Counted from the stretch's first letter, positions 11,756 through 39,800 are shown. The stretch: DNA of 64,000 bases from Alviniconcha marisindica (GCA_018857735.1 JABMCL010001026.1:422501-486500), one strand, 5' to 3'. The notes: generated by a model not told the origin, from the sequence alone. A program made the numbers and translations.

Positions 11756-11820
11756 CATTGACAAAACACAGCGCAACTAGTGTGTGCAACGGGGCCTGTA
11801 TTACACTGAAAAAACACCGT
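11755..11820 (+). repeat. Residual unit of the 50-bp satellite
   Basis: CACATTGACAAAACACAGCG and TGCAACGGGGCCTGTATTAC recur directly after the LINE tail, showing that the LINE split the array. Confidence 0.85.
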
Positions 11821-11870
11821 TGCGTTTATGCCAGATACCTGGATGCTGCAGCGCATTCAACAGTTACCTG

Positions 11871-11942
11871 GCAAATGTGGCGCTTTGTCGTGTCCTCCGT
11901 ATGAAAATTAAAAGACTGTGACACGTGTTGTTTGCGTGCAGA
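11871..11942 (+). pseudogene. Third short-chain collagen C4-like copy, broken 3' exon end
   Basis: The frame reads KCGALSCPPYEN, then a stop where copies 1 and 2 continue, then a VTRVVC-like stretch that corresponds to their VTCVVC end. The resemblance appears to extend past the stop: a GTCCATTC block at about 12,021 and GTTGCTCATGG at about 12,056 match the 3' flank of copy 2 at about 6,328-6,356. The bulk of the exon is absent. It is therefore a relic of a third tandem copy, cut down by satellite and LINE activity. Confidence 0.75.
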
Positions 11943-12163
11943 ACTGGGGAAAAAAAATCATCTTAACGGGAGTGCATTAACCAATTTTCTGAAACTTTTT
12001 TTTTTTTTTTTAGTAGTGTTGTCCATTCGGGTGGCTATGGTGCCGTGCATGAGAGTTGCTCATGGTGGCGACGAATTCCTTTCCGTGTCTGCAGTAATAA
12101 TAATTAAAGTATTTTTAAAGCGCAAAATCTTGTCCCTATTCTAAGCGCATGCACCCGCAGTGG

Positions 12164-12670
12164 ACGCACACACACACACACTGAGCCACCCGCACACCCA
12201 CACAGAGCCACCCACACAGAGCCACCCGCACACACACACAGAGCCACCCGCACACACACACAGAGCCACCCGCACAGAGCCACCCGCACACACACACAGA
12301 GCCACCCGCACACACACACAGAGCCACCCGCACAGAGCCACCCGCACACACACACAGAGCCACCCGCACACACACACAGAGCCACCCGCACAAGCCACCC
12401 GCACACACACACAGAGCCACCCGCACACACACACAGAGCCACCCGCACACCACACAGAGCCACCCGCACACACGAGCCACCGACACCACACAGAGCCACC
12501 CGCACACACACACACAGAGCCACCCGCACACACACACAGAGCCACCCGCACACACACACAGAGCCACCCGCACACACACACAGAGCCACCCGCACACACA
12601 CACACAGAGCCACCCGTACACACACACACAGAGCCACCTGCACACACACACAGAGCCACCCGCACACACA
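12164..12670. repeat. GAGCCACCCGCACACACACA minisatellite
   Basis: About 23 units of 12-26 bp are formed from GAGCCACCCG plus a variable CA run. It gives long open frames on both strands (up to 254 residues), which are low-complexity artefacts. It follows a TAATAATAATT...AAGCGC stretch that looks like a LINE tail on the minus strand. Confidence 0.93.
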
Positions 12671-12784
12671 AGCATTCTGACGATACAAAACTAAATACAC
12701 ACAGCTTAAAACGGAGCAAATGCACGGGGGACTTGGAATGGGACTCACAGAAAGAGGAACCAGGGCCAAAGGTCCGTCTTCAAC

Positions 12785-13215
12785 ACACCTTCAGAGCCAA
12801 GCTCCAAGCACTGGTTTACGACTGCCTTCCTCCAACCACTCCCATAACCGGTTACGTCATAGGTCTCCAAAACCTGTCAGCTAACGGACAGTTTTTCCCT
12901 GGTGCCCAGATGGCAGTAAGTTAGAGACAACTCAAATGATATCAGGCGTTTCTTTCATAACCGCCCACCTTGCCTATGCCAGCCCAAATAAAACCCAAAT
13001 GTTAGAATCCAGACCTAGCTCTTTTCATACCCTGGGCGGACGCGCCTCATGTTTACGTACGTGCTTGACGCTATGTTGCTTCCACAGTCTTATCGGTACC
13101 CAAACCTTTCAGAGGGCGCTGACCGCGGCGGTGGACAGCTGCGGGGAGATAAATAGTGCCCCTTCAGCGGCGTAACCAATTCTGGCAGAGTTTGGAGGAA
13201 GGTGCCGAAAAGCGG
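12785..13215. repeat. Dispersed repeat, copy A (second copy at 59,307)
   Basis: About 400 bp share long blocks with 59,307-59,710 in the same orientation, for example CAGCTAACGGACAGTTTTTC and the later TTCTGGCAGAGTTTGGAGGA. No protein is encoded. The element class is unknown; a degenerate transposon or SINE-like repeat is possible. Confidence 0.8.
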
Positions 13216-13319
13216 CGCTCGGAGTGTGCTTCAGACCCAAGCTCCAAGCAGCAGTTTACTTTTTCTGCCTGGAGGAAGCGTGCCACGGAGCGAGGCTTGG
13301 GGTGTGCCTGCACTTTATG

Positions 13320-13570
13320 TATAACAATAGCAACAATAGTATTTATAAAGCACAAAATCTTGTCCCTAGAGACACACATAGTGACACACACACACGCACA
13401 CACACAGGCACCCGTACACACGCGCATACTGACTATACAAACCTTAATTTCTACAGTTTAAAACAGGCTGCAAACAGACTTGAGACATGAAAACAGCAGC
13501 ACGGAACGAAAAGCGTGGCAGGTCTGTAGTTCGGGGAAAAGAAATGTCTTAAGGTTTGACGTGAAGGAGT
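13320..13570 (-). mobile_element. Probable LINE/SINE 3' tail remnant
   Basis: ATAGTATTTATAAAGCACAA followed by an impure CA run, then unique sequence, resembles 12,096-12,180 (AAAGTATTTTTAAAGCGCAA...). This layout is seen several times in the window and fits minus-strand copies of one retroelement family whose tail seeds CA repeats. No coding remains. Confidence 0.5.
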
Positions 13571-13744
13571 CCAGAAAGGGTTTCATGCAAGAACAAGTCT
13601 TCACACCAGCAGCATCAAACAAAAACACCTTTAATAGACGTCTTGGTCCTCTGTGTGAATCATTAAAATGATGTTCCCGATTGTGGGAATGAAGAATGAA
13701 AGTGGACGACGAACACAACAAGAACAGTAACTCTGCAGTGATGG

Positions 13745-27724
<13,980 letters not shown>

Positions 27725-27894
27725 CTTGTAAACGCACAGCCGATGGCTTTCTCACATGCAACCTGATTGGCTCGATCTAGTTCCGGTTATTCTCATCCAA
27801 TCTGTGGATAGGTATTAACCGCTGAAGACTGGTAGCCAGCTAGACGAACTAGCCAGGCGCGAATCGCAGACGACAAAGGACGGGGCTGGAGGAA
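27725..27894. promoter_or_regulatory. Bidirectional promoter between RNF113A and CRPPA
   Basis: Only 170 bp separate the two divergent ATGs. The segment has two oppositely oriented CCAAT boxes (ATTGG at 27,766-27,770 and CCAAT at 27,797-27,801) and an ETS-type TTCCGG (27,781-27,786). No TATA box is evident. CCAAT and ETS motifs without TATA are common in shared housekeeping promoters. Both transcription start sites must lie here or inside the first exons; shared use is inferred from geometry. Confidence 0.75.
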
Positions 27895-30800
27895 ATGGCA
27901 GCAAACATTACGTTCCGCGTTGGTGTGGTATTACCAGCTGCGGGATGTGGCGAAAGAATGAAATTAGCTACTCCGAAGCAATTCTGTGATGTGAATGGAC
28001 GGCCTTTAATCTGTTATACAGTCGATTGTTTTCACAGGTACTGCGGTGACTTGAAAAGTTGAATGCATAACACTTCTCTCTCTCCTTGTACAAAAGTTTT
28101 CGAGATAAGTTTTCTCTCTCCCACACTCTCGGGATTTTTCACACTGAATGGGTGACCACCACCTTCAGTCCAACTTGCAGTAAACATGCACTTTAGGTGG
28201 AGACCATGGCACTTTGGCGGACCCAAAAGTGCAGCATACATACTACATAGTCTCCAGGTCCAAGCAGTTCCTCATCCTCAATGGATGCTTATTATATCGA
28301 AGAAGAGAGAGAAGGCCCAGATTCGCATTCTTAGGATGGGATTCGTCGTGTTCAGCTTATGCAACACCCAAGCGATCTTGTTTCGAGGTCACGTGAAAAT
28401 GCCACTGAAGTTGAATGTTCGAGATATTCCATGTCTCCCCACCCATTTTCTTTTTTTTTTACTTGCACTTGAATTTGGTCACATAAAAGTATGGATTTAT
28501 TTGCTGTTTTTTTCGTCTGATTATTAAACTAAAATAAAAAGTCAAAATGGCAGTGTAATCAACTTTTTGTTTTCTTACTCAGTCATCAGTGACATGCCGA
28601 TGATTGGGGCCTTAAATGGATGAAGGCATTTTTATTTATTTTTAAACAAAAACAAAAAACATGCATCCATTGTTTTAAATATTTCACATGTAAAGCTCAC
28701 AATTAATGAAGTATTTCATGTGATTGTGAAATAGCACTTGACAACTTGGAGAATCAGATGCTTTGTGCAGCTCTCCTCTGGACGTTTTTGTGAAGGCTGT
28801 GACAGTTGGATGCTTTAGGGGTCTTAACTCTTATAGTTGTACAGTTTGCAAACTTCCTTCAAACTTTAAATTATTGAAGAAATCAATTTGTTTTGTAGGT
28901 TGCCATGGATACAGAACATTGTCATATCAACCAGCAAGAGCCACATGGATTTGTTGCGAGACTTGATGGGCATGTACAACTTTGACAAAGTGACCCTGGT
29001 GGAAGGGGGCACAACTCGTCATCGCTCCATTCGTGCTGCTGTCAGAGCTTTACAGCAAGGTACGTTATAGTCATTATTATATAATCATGAGCCAGTGCAA
29101 AAGATGCTCCACACATGTATACATTACATGCCTACCATCACAGCTCTTCAGTATTTGTTCAGAAAGGCATACAAAAATCAATAAACTTAGTGTTCTGGAA
29201 ATGCTCAGTCTCACTCTCAGTCTCAAAGTTCTGAAATTGTTCATACAATTCCATGTTTAAAAATATGCAGTATTTCCAATTTTTGTCGAACGAAAGAAGA
29301 AAACGGAGAGCCGAAACAATATCAAACCGAGGTCCTTCCGCTTACGAAGGTTGGCAGAGCTTTTTGTACCAGAACTCACCCAAGTGAAGTCAGTGTCAGA
29401 TGAGCTGCACATGTGCTGAAGACACAAATATATGCAGATCTATTCATTCTTAATTGGAAGGTCTCTGCATCAGTGCATGTCTGTGAAAGACATGAAATGG
29501 TTGTTATTTCTCCAGTGTTTCCTAAATAATAATAATAGAAATTTGTAAAGCACCTACCCTGCGGCTCAAAGCACTGAACAAGCATGCACACATAATGTAC
29601 ATCGAGATGGAAAATGTTATCCAAAAAATAAATATGTATTTATATATCGACAAGTGTTCAAGCATAATTATGCAAAAGATGCACACACACACACACGCAT
29701 GCAAGCATGCACGCACACACATACACACACACTGTACAGACTGATGGGAGTGAAGGACAATGTGGTTTAACCGAAATATTCTGAGAAGAGAAATTGTCTT
29801 GAGCTGACTTTTGAAGGGAAGAGAGAGTAGCAGAGTGCCTGATGTCTTGGGGGAGATTGTTCCGGATGTGGGGGCCAAAGTGTGAGAAAGTATCCTCAGT
29901 GTTTTGTGTGAGAAGAAAAGCATGCCTGAATCTACTGATTTCTGCACCTGCAGCGCTGCCTCAGGCCAGAAAGAAATGTTTCCAAACATCTTGGAAAAAA
30001 GATTACTGTGACTGTGAGAAGTCATATATAATACCACATGTATTACAACAGTGGCCACAGTATAGACCTGTATCATTAGTCATCACTGTGCAGATACGCT
30101 GCACTAAAAAAGAAAACAATTGCTGACTCTAGAGCTAAAGCAATATCTTTATTTTCAATGACTGGGCTGTCCTGGCTTGCAAGTTGCATGTCAAATGATG
30201 GGTGATGTCAAAGAATGTTATAAAATTATATCTCTTGGCTAAAATTTCTTAAGGCAAACACAGAGGTACATTGGTGGGAATGTGTTATGTATCATAATCT
30301 TGAAAATGTGTATCAGTTATGATTTATCATGCAGCATTTAAAACTGCATGGATATGTGTGTTTGTGTGTGCGTACCCATGGCTGTTCCACAGGCTTCATA
30401 TCAGGCAGACTTAGCTGCTCGCTGGTGAACTATTTTATTTAAGCTCCCCATGCACATCTGGTGTGTCAGTGGAATCTAGGTCAGCACCGGCAGTGGTCAG
30501 TGCTAGCTGGCTGCCTGCCCTCTAATTTGTCACTTGTGGGCTGCTGAGTATACACTACACCATGCTTTCTGCATTTTAATCTTTTGCCCAGTTGATGTGT
30601 TCATGTTTGTATTTTTTTGTGGTGTCATTATTGCGCTGAAACTGAAAGTGTAATTACTGAATTTGGTGCTATGTTTCATGTTTGATTCCTGGGAGGGTTA
30701 AGTGGATGTGCATAAAAATTTGCTATGTCAATGCAGTATGGATAATATATATAGTAGGGATTCACATGGGTTTCCTTCATTTGAGAGACTGAATTCTCTG

Positions 30801-33800
30801 TGCAGAATATGTAGAAGACCTAAGAGATGTAGTGATTCAAAGTCTACTATTGATTTGTATGAAGCTGTGAGAAAAGTATGTGTCTGAACATATACTATGG
30901 ACAGCCCATGCACATCACAGTGTTGTCGTGTTTCATATCTCCTGTGTGTTTACCATATGTAATGTACAGTCAGGGCTCCCATTAGCAAGTATTTTGGGGT
31001 TGGGTGCTAAAGGGTTTATTTAATGGGCCGGGGAATTTTAAACCCGCAGCTGTGCAGAAGACCATTTTTGGGGGTGCCCCTTTGTCCCTTCTATAACTCT
31101 GCTCTGGTTTGATACACACTGGATCTAACTTGTGCCAGCTGGACAGCTGATACATACCAGATCTAACTTGTTCTGCCATACAGCTGATACATACCCAATA
31201 TATCTTGCACCAGCTACACAGCTAAAAGTCCAGATCTAACTTGTGTTACATCAGCAGGACAACTGATATATATGCCGGACAACTGATACATGTCAGATCT
31301 AACTTGATCCAGCTGGATAACTGATACATGTGGGATCTGACTTGCATCAGCTGCACAACTGATGCATGCCAGATAACTGATACATGTGGGATCTAACTTG
31401 CATCAGCTGGACAACTGATGCATGCCAGATAACTGATACATGTCGGATCTAACTTCCCTCAGCTGGACAAGGAAAGGATCCATGCCAGATAACCCATACA
31501 TGCCGGATCTAACTTGCATCAGCTGGACAACTGATACATGCCAGATAACTGATACTTGCCAGATCTAACTTGCATCATCCGAACAACAAATACATGTCGG
31601 ATCTAATTTGTATCAGCTAGACAACTGATACATGCTGTATAACTGAAACATGCCTGACCTAACTTCCTTCAGCTGGACAACAGATACATGTCGGATCTAA
31701 CTTATATCAGCTTGACAACTGATACATGCCATATAACTGATATATGCCAGATCTAACTTGCATCAGCTGAACAACTGATACATGCCAGACAACTGATCTA
31801 ACTTGTCAGATCTAACTTTTATCAGCTTGATAACTGATGCATGTCGGATCGAACTTGCATCAGCTTGACAGCTGATACATGTCAGATAACTGATACATCA
31901 GATAACTGATACATGCTGGATAACTGATACATGTTGGATCTAACTTGCATTAGCCCAACAACAGATACATGTCAGATCTAACTTGCATCAGCTGGACAAC
32001 AGATACATATCGGATCTAACTTGCATCAGTAGGACATCAGATCTAACTTGTATCTGCTTGACAGCTGATACATGTCAGATAACCGATGCATGGCGGACAA
32101 CTGATACATGCGATATAACTGATACATGCTGTATAACTGATACATGTCTGATCTAACTTGCATGAGCCAGACAACAGATACATGTCGGATCTAACCTGCA
32201 TCAGCTTGACAACCAATACATGTCGGATCTAACTTGTATCTACTTGACAACATGCACAATAACAGATACATGTCGGATCTAACTTGCATCAGCCCGACAA
32301 CATATACATGTCGGATCTAACTTGCATCAGTAGGACAACACATACTTGTCAGGTTTAATTTGTATCTGCTTGACAACTGATACATGCCGGATCTAACTTG
32401 CATCAGTATGACAACAGATACTTGTCGGATTTAACTTGGATCAGCTTGACAACTGATAAACGCTGGATAACTAATACGGTCAGATCCAACTTACAACGGG
32501 AAAAAGATACATGTCGGGTTAACTTTCATCAACGGACAACAGAACAAGCGGTTAACTTGCATCAGCTTTACAATGGATACAGTCGGATCAACTTGATCTG
32601 CTGACAACATGCCAGATAACAGATACATGTCGGATCTAACTTGCATCAGTATGACAACAGATACTTGTCAGATTTAACTTGTATCAGCTTGACAACTGAT
32701 AAACGCCGGATAACTAATACATGTCGGATCTAACTTGCATCAACTGGACAACATATACATGTCGGATCTAACTTGCATCAACTGGACAACAGATACAAGT
32801 CGGATCTAACTTGCATCAGCTTGACGATGGATACATGTCAGATCTAACTTGTATCTGCTTGACAACATGTCAGATAACAGATACATGTCGGATCTAACTT
32901 GCATCAGCCGGACAACACATACTTGTCAGGTTTAATTTGTATCTGCTTGACAACTGATACATGCCGGATCTAACTTGCATCAGCCGGACAATAGATACAT
33001 GTTGGATCTAACTTGCATCAGTAGGACAACAGATACTTGTTGGATTTAACTTGTATCTGCTTGACAACTGATACATGCTGGATAACTTATACGTGTCAGA
33101 TCTAACTTGCATCAGCTTGACAATGGATACATGTCGGATCTAACTTGCATCAGTATGACAACAGATACTTGTCGGATTTAACTTGTATCAGCTTGACAAC
33201 TGATAAACGCTGGATAACTAATACGTCGGATCTAACTTGCATCAACTGGACAACAGATACATGTCGGATCTAACTTGCATCAAGTCGGATCTAACTTGCA
33301 TCAGCTTGACAATGGATACATGTCGGATCTAACATGTATCTGCTTGACAACATGCCAGAAAAGAACATGTCGGATCTAACTTGCATCAGTTGACAACAGA
33401 TACTTGTCAGATTTAACTTTATCAGCTTTAAACTGATAAACCCTAACTAAAAAAATGTCGGATCTAACTTGCATCAACTGGGCAAACATATCATGTCGGT
33501 CTAACTTGCTCAATGGACAACAATACCCAAGTCGGTCTAACTTTGCATCGCTTTTGACGATGGAATACATGTCGGTCAACTTGTATCTGCTTGACAACAT
33601 GTCAGATAACAGATACATGCATCTAACTTGCATCAGCCGGACAAACATACTTGTCGGATCTAATTGCATCAGTATGACAACAGATACTTGTTGATTTAAC
33701 TTTTATCTGCTTGACAAAAGATACGTGCCGGATAATGATAAAAGCGGATCGACTTGCATCAGCCGGACAACGGATACAGTCGGATCTAACTTGCATAGCG

Positions 33801-36800
33801 ACACGGGTACATGTCGGATAACGATACATGATGGATCTAACTTTCACAGCTGGGAAGCGGATACAACAAACGGACTAACTTGTTTTGCTTGACAACTGCC
33901 AGATAACAGATACATGTTTGGGTCTAACTTGCATCTGCTTTAAACATGCCAGATAACAATCATTCGGATCTAACTTGCATTAGCTTGACAGCGGATACAT
34001 GTCGGATAACTGATATATGCTGGATAACTGATACATGTCGGATCTAACTTGCATCAGCTGGACAATGGATACAACAATCGGATCTAATTTGTATCTGCGT
34101 GACAACTGATACATGCTGTATAACTGAAACATGTCGGATGTAACTTGCATCAGCTGGCCATCAGATACATGTCTGCTTGACAACATGCCAGATAACAGAT
34201 ACATGTCAGATCTAACTTGCATCAGCCGGACAACAGATACATTTCAGATCTAACTTGCATCAGTAGGACAACAATACTTGTCAGATTTAACTTTTATTTC
34301 TTTACAACTGATACACGCCAGATAAATGATACATGTCGGATCTAACTTGCATCAGCCGGACAACAGATACATATTGGATCTAACTTGCATCAGCTTGACA
34401 ACGGATACATGTCGGATCTAACTTGCATAGGGACCCACGATACGGGCAATTTTTAAATTGACTCGCACAGCCGAAACGAACATGTCGGACTAACTTGCAT
34501 CAGCCACAATGAACATGCCGGGCAATTGATCATGGGAAAGATACTTGTCAGTTTAATTATACAGCTTAACTTGATCAGCCGGGAAAATGATCATGGGATC
34601 TAACTTGCATCGCTTGACATGGTAATGCGGGAAAATGATACATGTCAGATCTAACTTGCATCAACCGGACAAGGATACTGTGGATTTAACTTGATCGCTT
34701 ACAACTGAACAATTGCGGTTTTTTTAAAACTGAAAATTTAAATGTAGAAATGTAATTTCACATGGATAGTACAAGTCTGCTTGCAAATGAATGTCGGATC
34801 TAACTTGCATCCCCCCCCCCTTTGGGGAAAAATTTTGTTTTGCCCACAAAAAAACAAATTTTCCCGGGAAATTAACATGTCGGATCTAACTTGCATCAGC
34901 CCCGACAACGATACTTTTCGATTTAACTTGTATCAGCTTGACAACTGATACAGTGATCTAACTTGATCAGTTTAAATGATCATGTGATCAACTTGTATCG
35001 CTGACAACTGGGTAAAAAATGTCGGATCTAAAATTTATCACGACAATGAACATGTGGATTAACTTTATCAGCGAAAAAACGATACTTTTGGATTTAACTT
35101 GTATCGCTTGACAAAAAAAATACATGTCGGAATCTAACTTGCATCAGCCAAAAGAACATGGGATCTAACTTGCATCAGGACAAAATAGTGGATTTAACTT
35201 GTATCTGCTTGACAACATGCCGGAAAAAAAGATACATGTGGATCTAACTTATCACCGGACAAAGTACATGTCGGATCTAAAGATAGTGGAAAAAAACTTG
35301 CGGTTTTAATTGATCTCTTGACAATGATACAGCGGATAACTGATCAGTGACAACGATCAACGGAAACGATACATGCGGGTTAACGTATAGTTTGGGAATA
35401 ACTTGACAATGGGTACTGTCGGATTAACTTGACAATGGGTACATGTCGGATCTAACTTGCATCAGCTTGACAAGATACATGTCGGGTAACTGATACATGC
35501 CGGGTCTAACTTGTACTACTGGACAATGGATACATCCAGACAACTGATACTTTTCGGTCTATTGATCAGTTGACAACTGATACATGTCGGATCTAACTTG
35601 CATCAGTTGACAAGATACATGTCGATAACTGATCAGCCGAAACATACATGCGGATCTAATTTTCATCAAGGCCTGGAAAAAAACAAGATACATGCCGGAT
35701 CTAACTTGCATCAGTTTGGGCAACGATACATGTGGATCTAACTTGATCGTGGGCAACGATACATGCGGATCTAACTTGATCAGCTGGACAAAATACATGC
35801 CGGATCAACTTGCATCAGCCCCAACAGATACACCGGAAAGATCAGGGAAGCAGTTTTGGATTCTTTTATTGTTTCAAAGAACATGGTTAAATTGTGTACA
35901 AGGGGGACTCCGGTCCCAATTTGTAAAAGGGTCATAGGGAAACAGGGAAACAGCTTGGATTGGTATGGTAAAATTTTATTTTTCATTTACCCACAATTTT
36001 TTTAAAAGTGGGGGGGGGGTTTTTTTTTTTTTTTTTTTTATAGTAATATACATATTATTTTTGTCAAATTTGTTTGACTTTCAGTCTCTGCTAACCTTGA
36101 AGTGGTTGTGGTACATGATGCTGTTCGCCCGTTTGTTTCCTCGGATGTCATGGAGAGAATTGCAGTTGCTGCTTACCATCATGGGGTATGTTTCCCACAG
36201 GCACACCTGTACACTGGCTGTCATGGTGTATGTTATACAGAGGTACACCTGTATACTCAGTGTCCTGAGTTAACGAGCACAAGTATACATGTATAAAGAA
36301 AAATTCCACTTCGCTTCAACAGTTTCTTGGCAAAACCAGTTGGCAATTGATCAAAACGGCCTAGGTGATGTAACATGTAACAAAGAAAGGGGGACACAAA
36401 AATAAACAAACCAAAAAACAAACCAAAACTTCCCTTTAGTTTATTCAACAGAGTGCGATCTGCCACGTTTCCACCAGATTACCCATGTCGCACATGGTCA
36501 TGAACAGGCTGAACAAACCTAATCACTCCTTATACCCATAACAAAGCACATGGTTAACTGAGGCATAATATATAACGGCATTCCACCAATGCACATGGTC
36601 TAATTTGATGAAAAACTGTTCTGTGTGATGTTTCACTTGTAATTCAGAAATGACAAATTTATATGTCACACCTAACACCAGAAACCCAATCTTGCAAATA
36701 ACTTTAAATCATCAATATTAACATCCAGCTTAATATTTGGAGTTTTGGTTTGGTGAGACGAACACCATGCAATGGCATTTGCTATCAAAAACAAAAAGCA

Positions 36801-39800
36801 GTACCTAGTTTACATTCATGTACTGTACTGACCAAACATGTTTCTGGTGTGTTTGAGTTGGAAATGAACTTTGATGAGGTCCTAAAATGATTGAATATTT
36901 TCTAATTTTGGCTTTTGTAAAGCCGGATCATCTGCCCAACATGGAAAGACATCAATATTAGATACTACATGGACAGAGATCAATATTACATTATTAGATA
37001 CTACATGTTTCAAATCATTGCATTTCTTTCATCAATTCATGGCCTGAAGGTACTTATGCTGCAGTGATACATTCTTGATGTGTGCAGAAAATGTCACAAA
37101 GAAAAGCCACCATTTTCAAATCAGTTTGCAGCATCCACCCAATATTATATTAATATGTAAACACTGAATAACTCAACACTGTCATTCATAGTTGTTTTTA
37201 ATTAATATCTCTCACATCAGTATACAACTCAATACAAGTGAAAGGTAGGCATTATAATGAAAGACTAATTCAAAATAGTTGTTTGATATGGGCCACCCCC
37301 AGTGGTAGTTACTGGTTGTCACACAGATTTGTAGAACAATCCCTATATTTATTCTGTCATTGTTCTGGCTTCAGTGCAACATACTTAGTAATATGGAGAA
37401 TGTGACACATACATATATATGTACTCGCTGCATACACCTGGCTGTGACTCCTTTTTTGTTATTTGCCACAAGGCAGCAGGAGTGTGTCGACCACTGGTTT
37501 CCACGGTGATTGCCCGGGATGCAGATCAGCGACTGACAGAATCATTGGATCGCAGTCGGTACTTCAACAGTGAAATGCCCCAAGCGTTTCAAGTGGCTGT
37601 CATCTCCAATGCCTATGATCAGGTGAGACCGTACTGAGGTTTATCTCCAGTGTCTGTGATCAGGTGAGACCTTTCTGAGGTTTATCTCCAGTGTCTGTGA
37701 TCAGGTGAGACCGTACTGAGGTTTATCTCCAGTGTCTGTGATCAGGTGAGACCGTACTGAGGTTTATCTCCAGTGTCTGTGATCAGGTGAGACCGTACTG
37801 AGGTTTATCTCCAGTGTCTGTGATCAGGTGAGACCGTACTGAGGTTTATCTCCAGTGTCTGTGATCAGGTGAGACCGTACTGAGGTTTATCTCCAGTGTC
37901 TGTGATCAGGTGAGACCGTACTGAGGTTTATTTCCAGTGTCTGTGATCAGGTGAGACCTTTCTGAGGTTTATCTCCAGTGTCTATGATCAGGTGAGACCA
38001 TATTAAGGTTTCTTTGTAATCTCCAGTGCCTATGGTCAGGTGAGACCATATTGAGGTTTCTTTGTCATCTCCAGTGCCAATTCTCAGGTGAAACCTTACT
38101 GAGGTTTCTTTGTCATCGTCAGTGCCTATGATCAAGTGAGACCTTACTGAGGTTTATCTCCAGTGTCTGTGATCATGCTTCCATTTATTTATGCAGTTTC
38201 ACTTAGGTACAGGTTTGAAATTGAAACTGGCTTTTTTATGTTCTGTTCACTTTTGTATTGATATGCAGCAGAGGAAAGGTGGCAAGAGAATGCTGATCTG
38301 TCTGTCGGGGAAAGCCCTCATGCCATTTTGTCAGTGGACACCCCACCGTTGCCTCTGATGCTGTTCTTATGCTAGCCTGGATGATGACAGCCCAATCTGT
38401 CTGTCGGGGAAAGCCCTCATGCCATTCTGTCAGTGGACTCCCCACCGTTGCCTCTGATGCTGTTCTTATGCTAGCCTGGATGATGACAGCCCAATCTGTC
38501 TGTCGGGGAAAGCCCTCATGCCATTCTGTCAGTGGACTCCCCACCGTTGCCTCTGATGCTGTTCTTATGCTAGCCTGGATGATGACAGCCCAATCTGTCT
38601 GTCGGGGAAAGCCCTCATGCCATTCTGTCAGTGGACTCCCCACCGTTGCCTCTGATGCTGTTCTTATGCTAGCCTGGATGATGACAGCCCAATCTGTCTG
38701 TCGGGGAAAGCCCTCATGCCATTCTGTCAGTGGACTCCCCACCGTTGCCTCTGATGCTGTTCTTATGCTAGCCTGGATGATGACAGCCCAATCTGTCTGT
38801 CGGGGAAAGCCCTCATGCCATTCTGTCAGTGGACTCCCCACCGTTGCCTCTGATGCTGTTCGTATGCTAGCCTGGATGATGACAGCCCAATCTGTCTGTC
38901 GGGGAAAGCCCTCATGCCATTCTGTCAGTGGACTCCCCACCGTTGCCTCTGATGCTGTTCTTATGTTAGCCTGGACGATGACAGCCCAATCTGTCTGTCG
39001 GGGAAAGCCCTCATGCCATTCTGTCAGTGCACTCCCCACCGTTGCCTCTGATGCTGTTCTTATGTTAGCCTGGACGATGACAGCCCAATCTGTCTGTCGG
39101 GGAAAGCCCTCGTGCCATTCTGTCAGTGGACTCCCCACCGTTGCCTCTGATGCTGTTCTTATGCTAGCCTGGACGATGACAGCCCAATCTGTCGGGGAAA
39201 GCCCTCATGCCATTCTGTCAGTGGACTCCCCACCGTTGCCTCTGATGCTGTTCTGATGCTAGCCTGGATGATGACAGCCTTCTCTCATCCTTTCAAGGAA
39301 GACTGTTGAGCTCTTCTCTTTCTATGCTGTTCCCCTCGCTGGCTACTGTTGTTTATTCAGTAAATTGTAATGCTTTTGTTTGAGGGGGAGGTTTCCAAAC
39401 AGTGGCCTGATTATGGCCCCAGTACCCCATGTAATGATTCTGCCCTGGGTACAGCGTCTGCATGCTGTGCTGCATACATCAGTGTTGTGTTTGTTTCCCA
39501 GTGCACCGGAGATGATTTTGACCATGGCACCGAGTGTCTGCTGCTGGCTATGAAATACAGTGGAGTTCACGCCAAAATCCTGGATGGCAACTCTGACCTC
39601 TGGAAGGTACTTATAATTAATTGAGTAGTAGTATTATACCACTATGTAGATATCTGCGTGATTAGATTTATAAACAGATACATCCCCTGATGGACCATTT
39701 GCTAGAAGCAGAACAAGGGGGGGAAAACAGTGATGCATGTAATGTAGTACATTATGTCTCAGTTTGCGTGTGTGTGTGTGATTTTTTCCTTTTGTCTTGT

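Noticed and set aside
12104..12924. Open frames of 180-254 residues over the CACCCG/CA array
   Set aside because: Overlapping frames on both strands follow the repeat period. No conserved residues or start context.
38236..39256. A 300-residue repeat protein on either strand
   Set aside because: The 99-bp period alone explains the open frames. The array lies in a CRPPA intron and lacks splice or promoter evidence.
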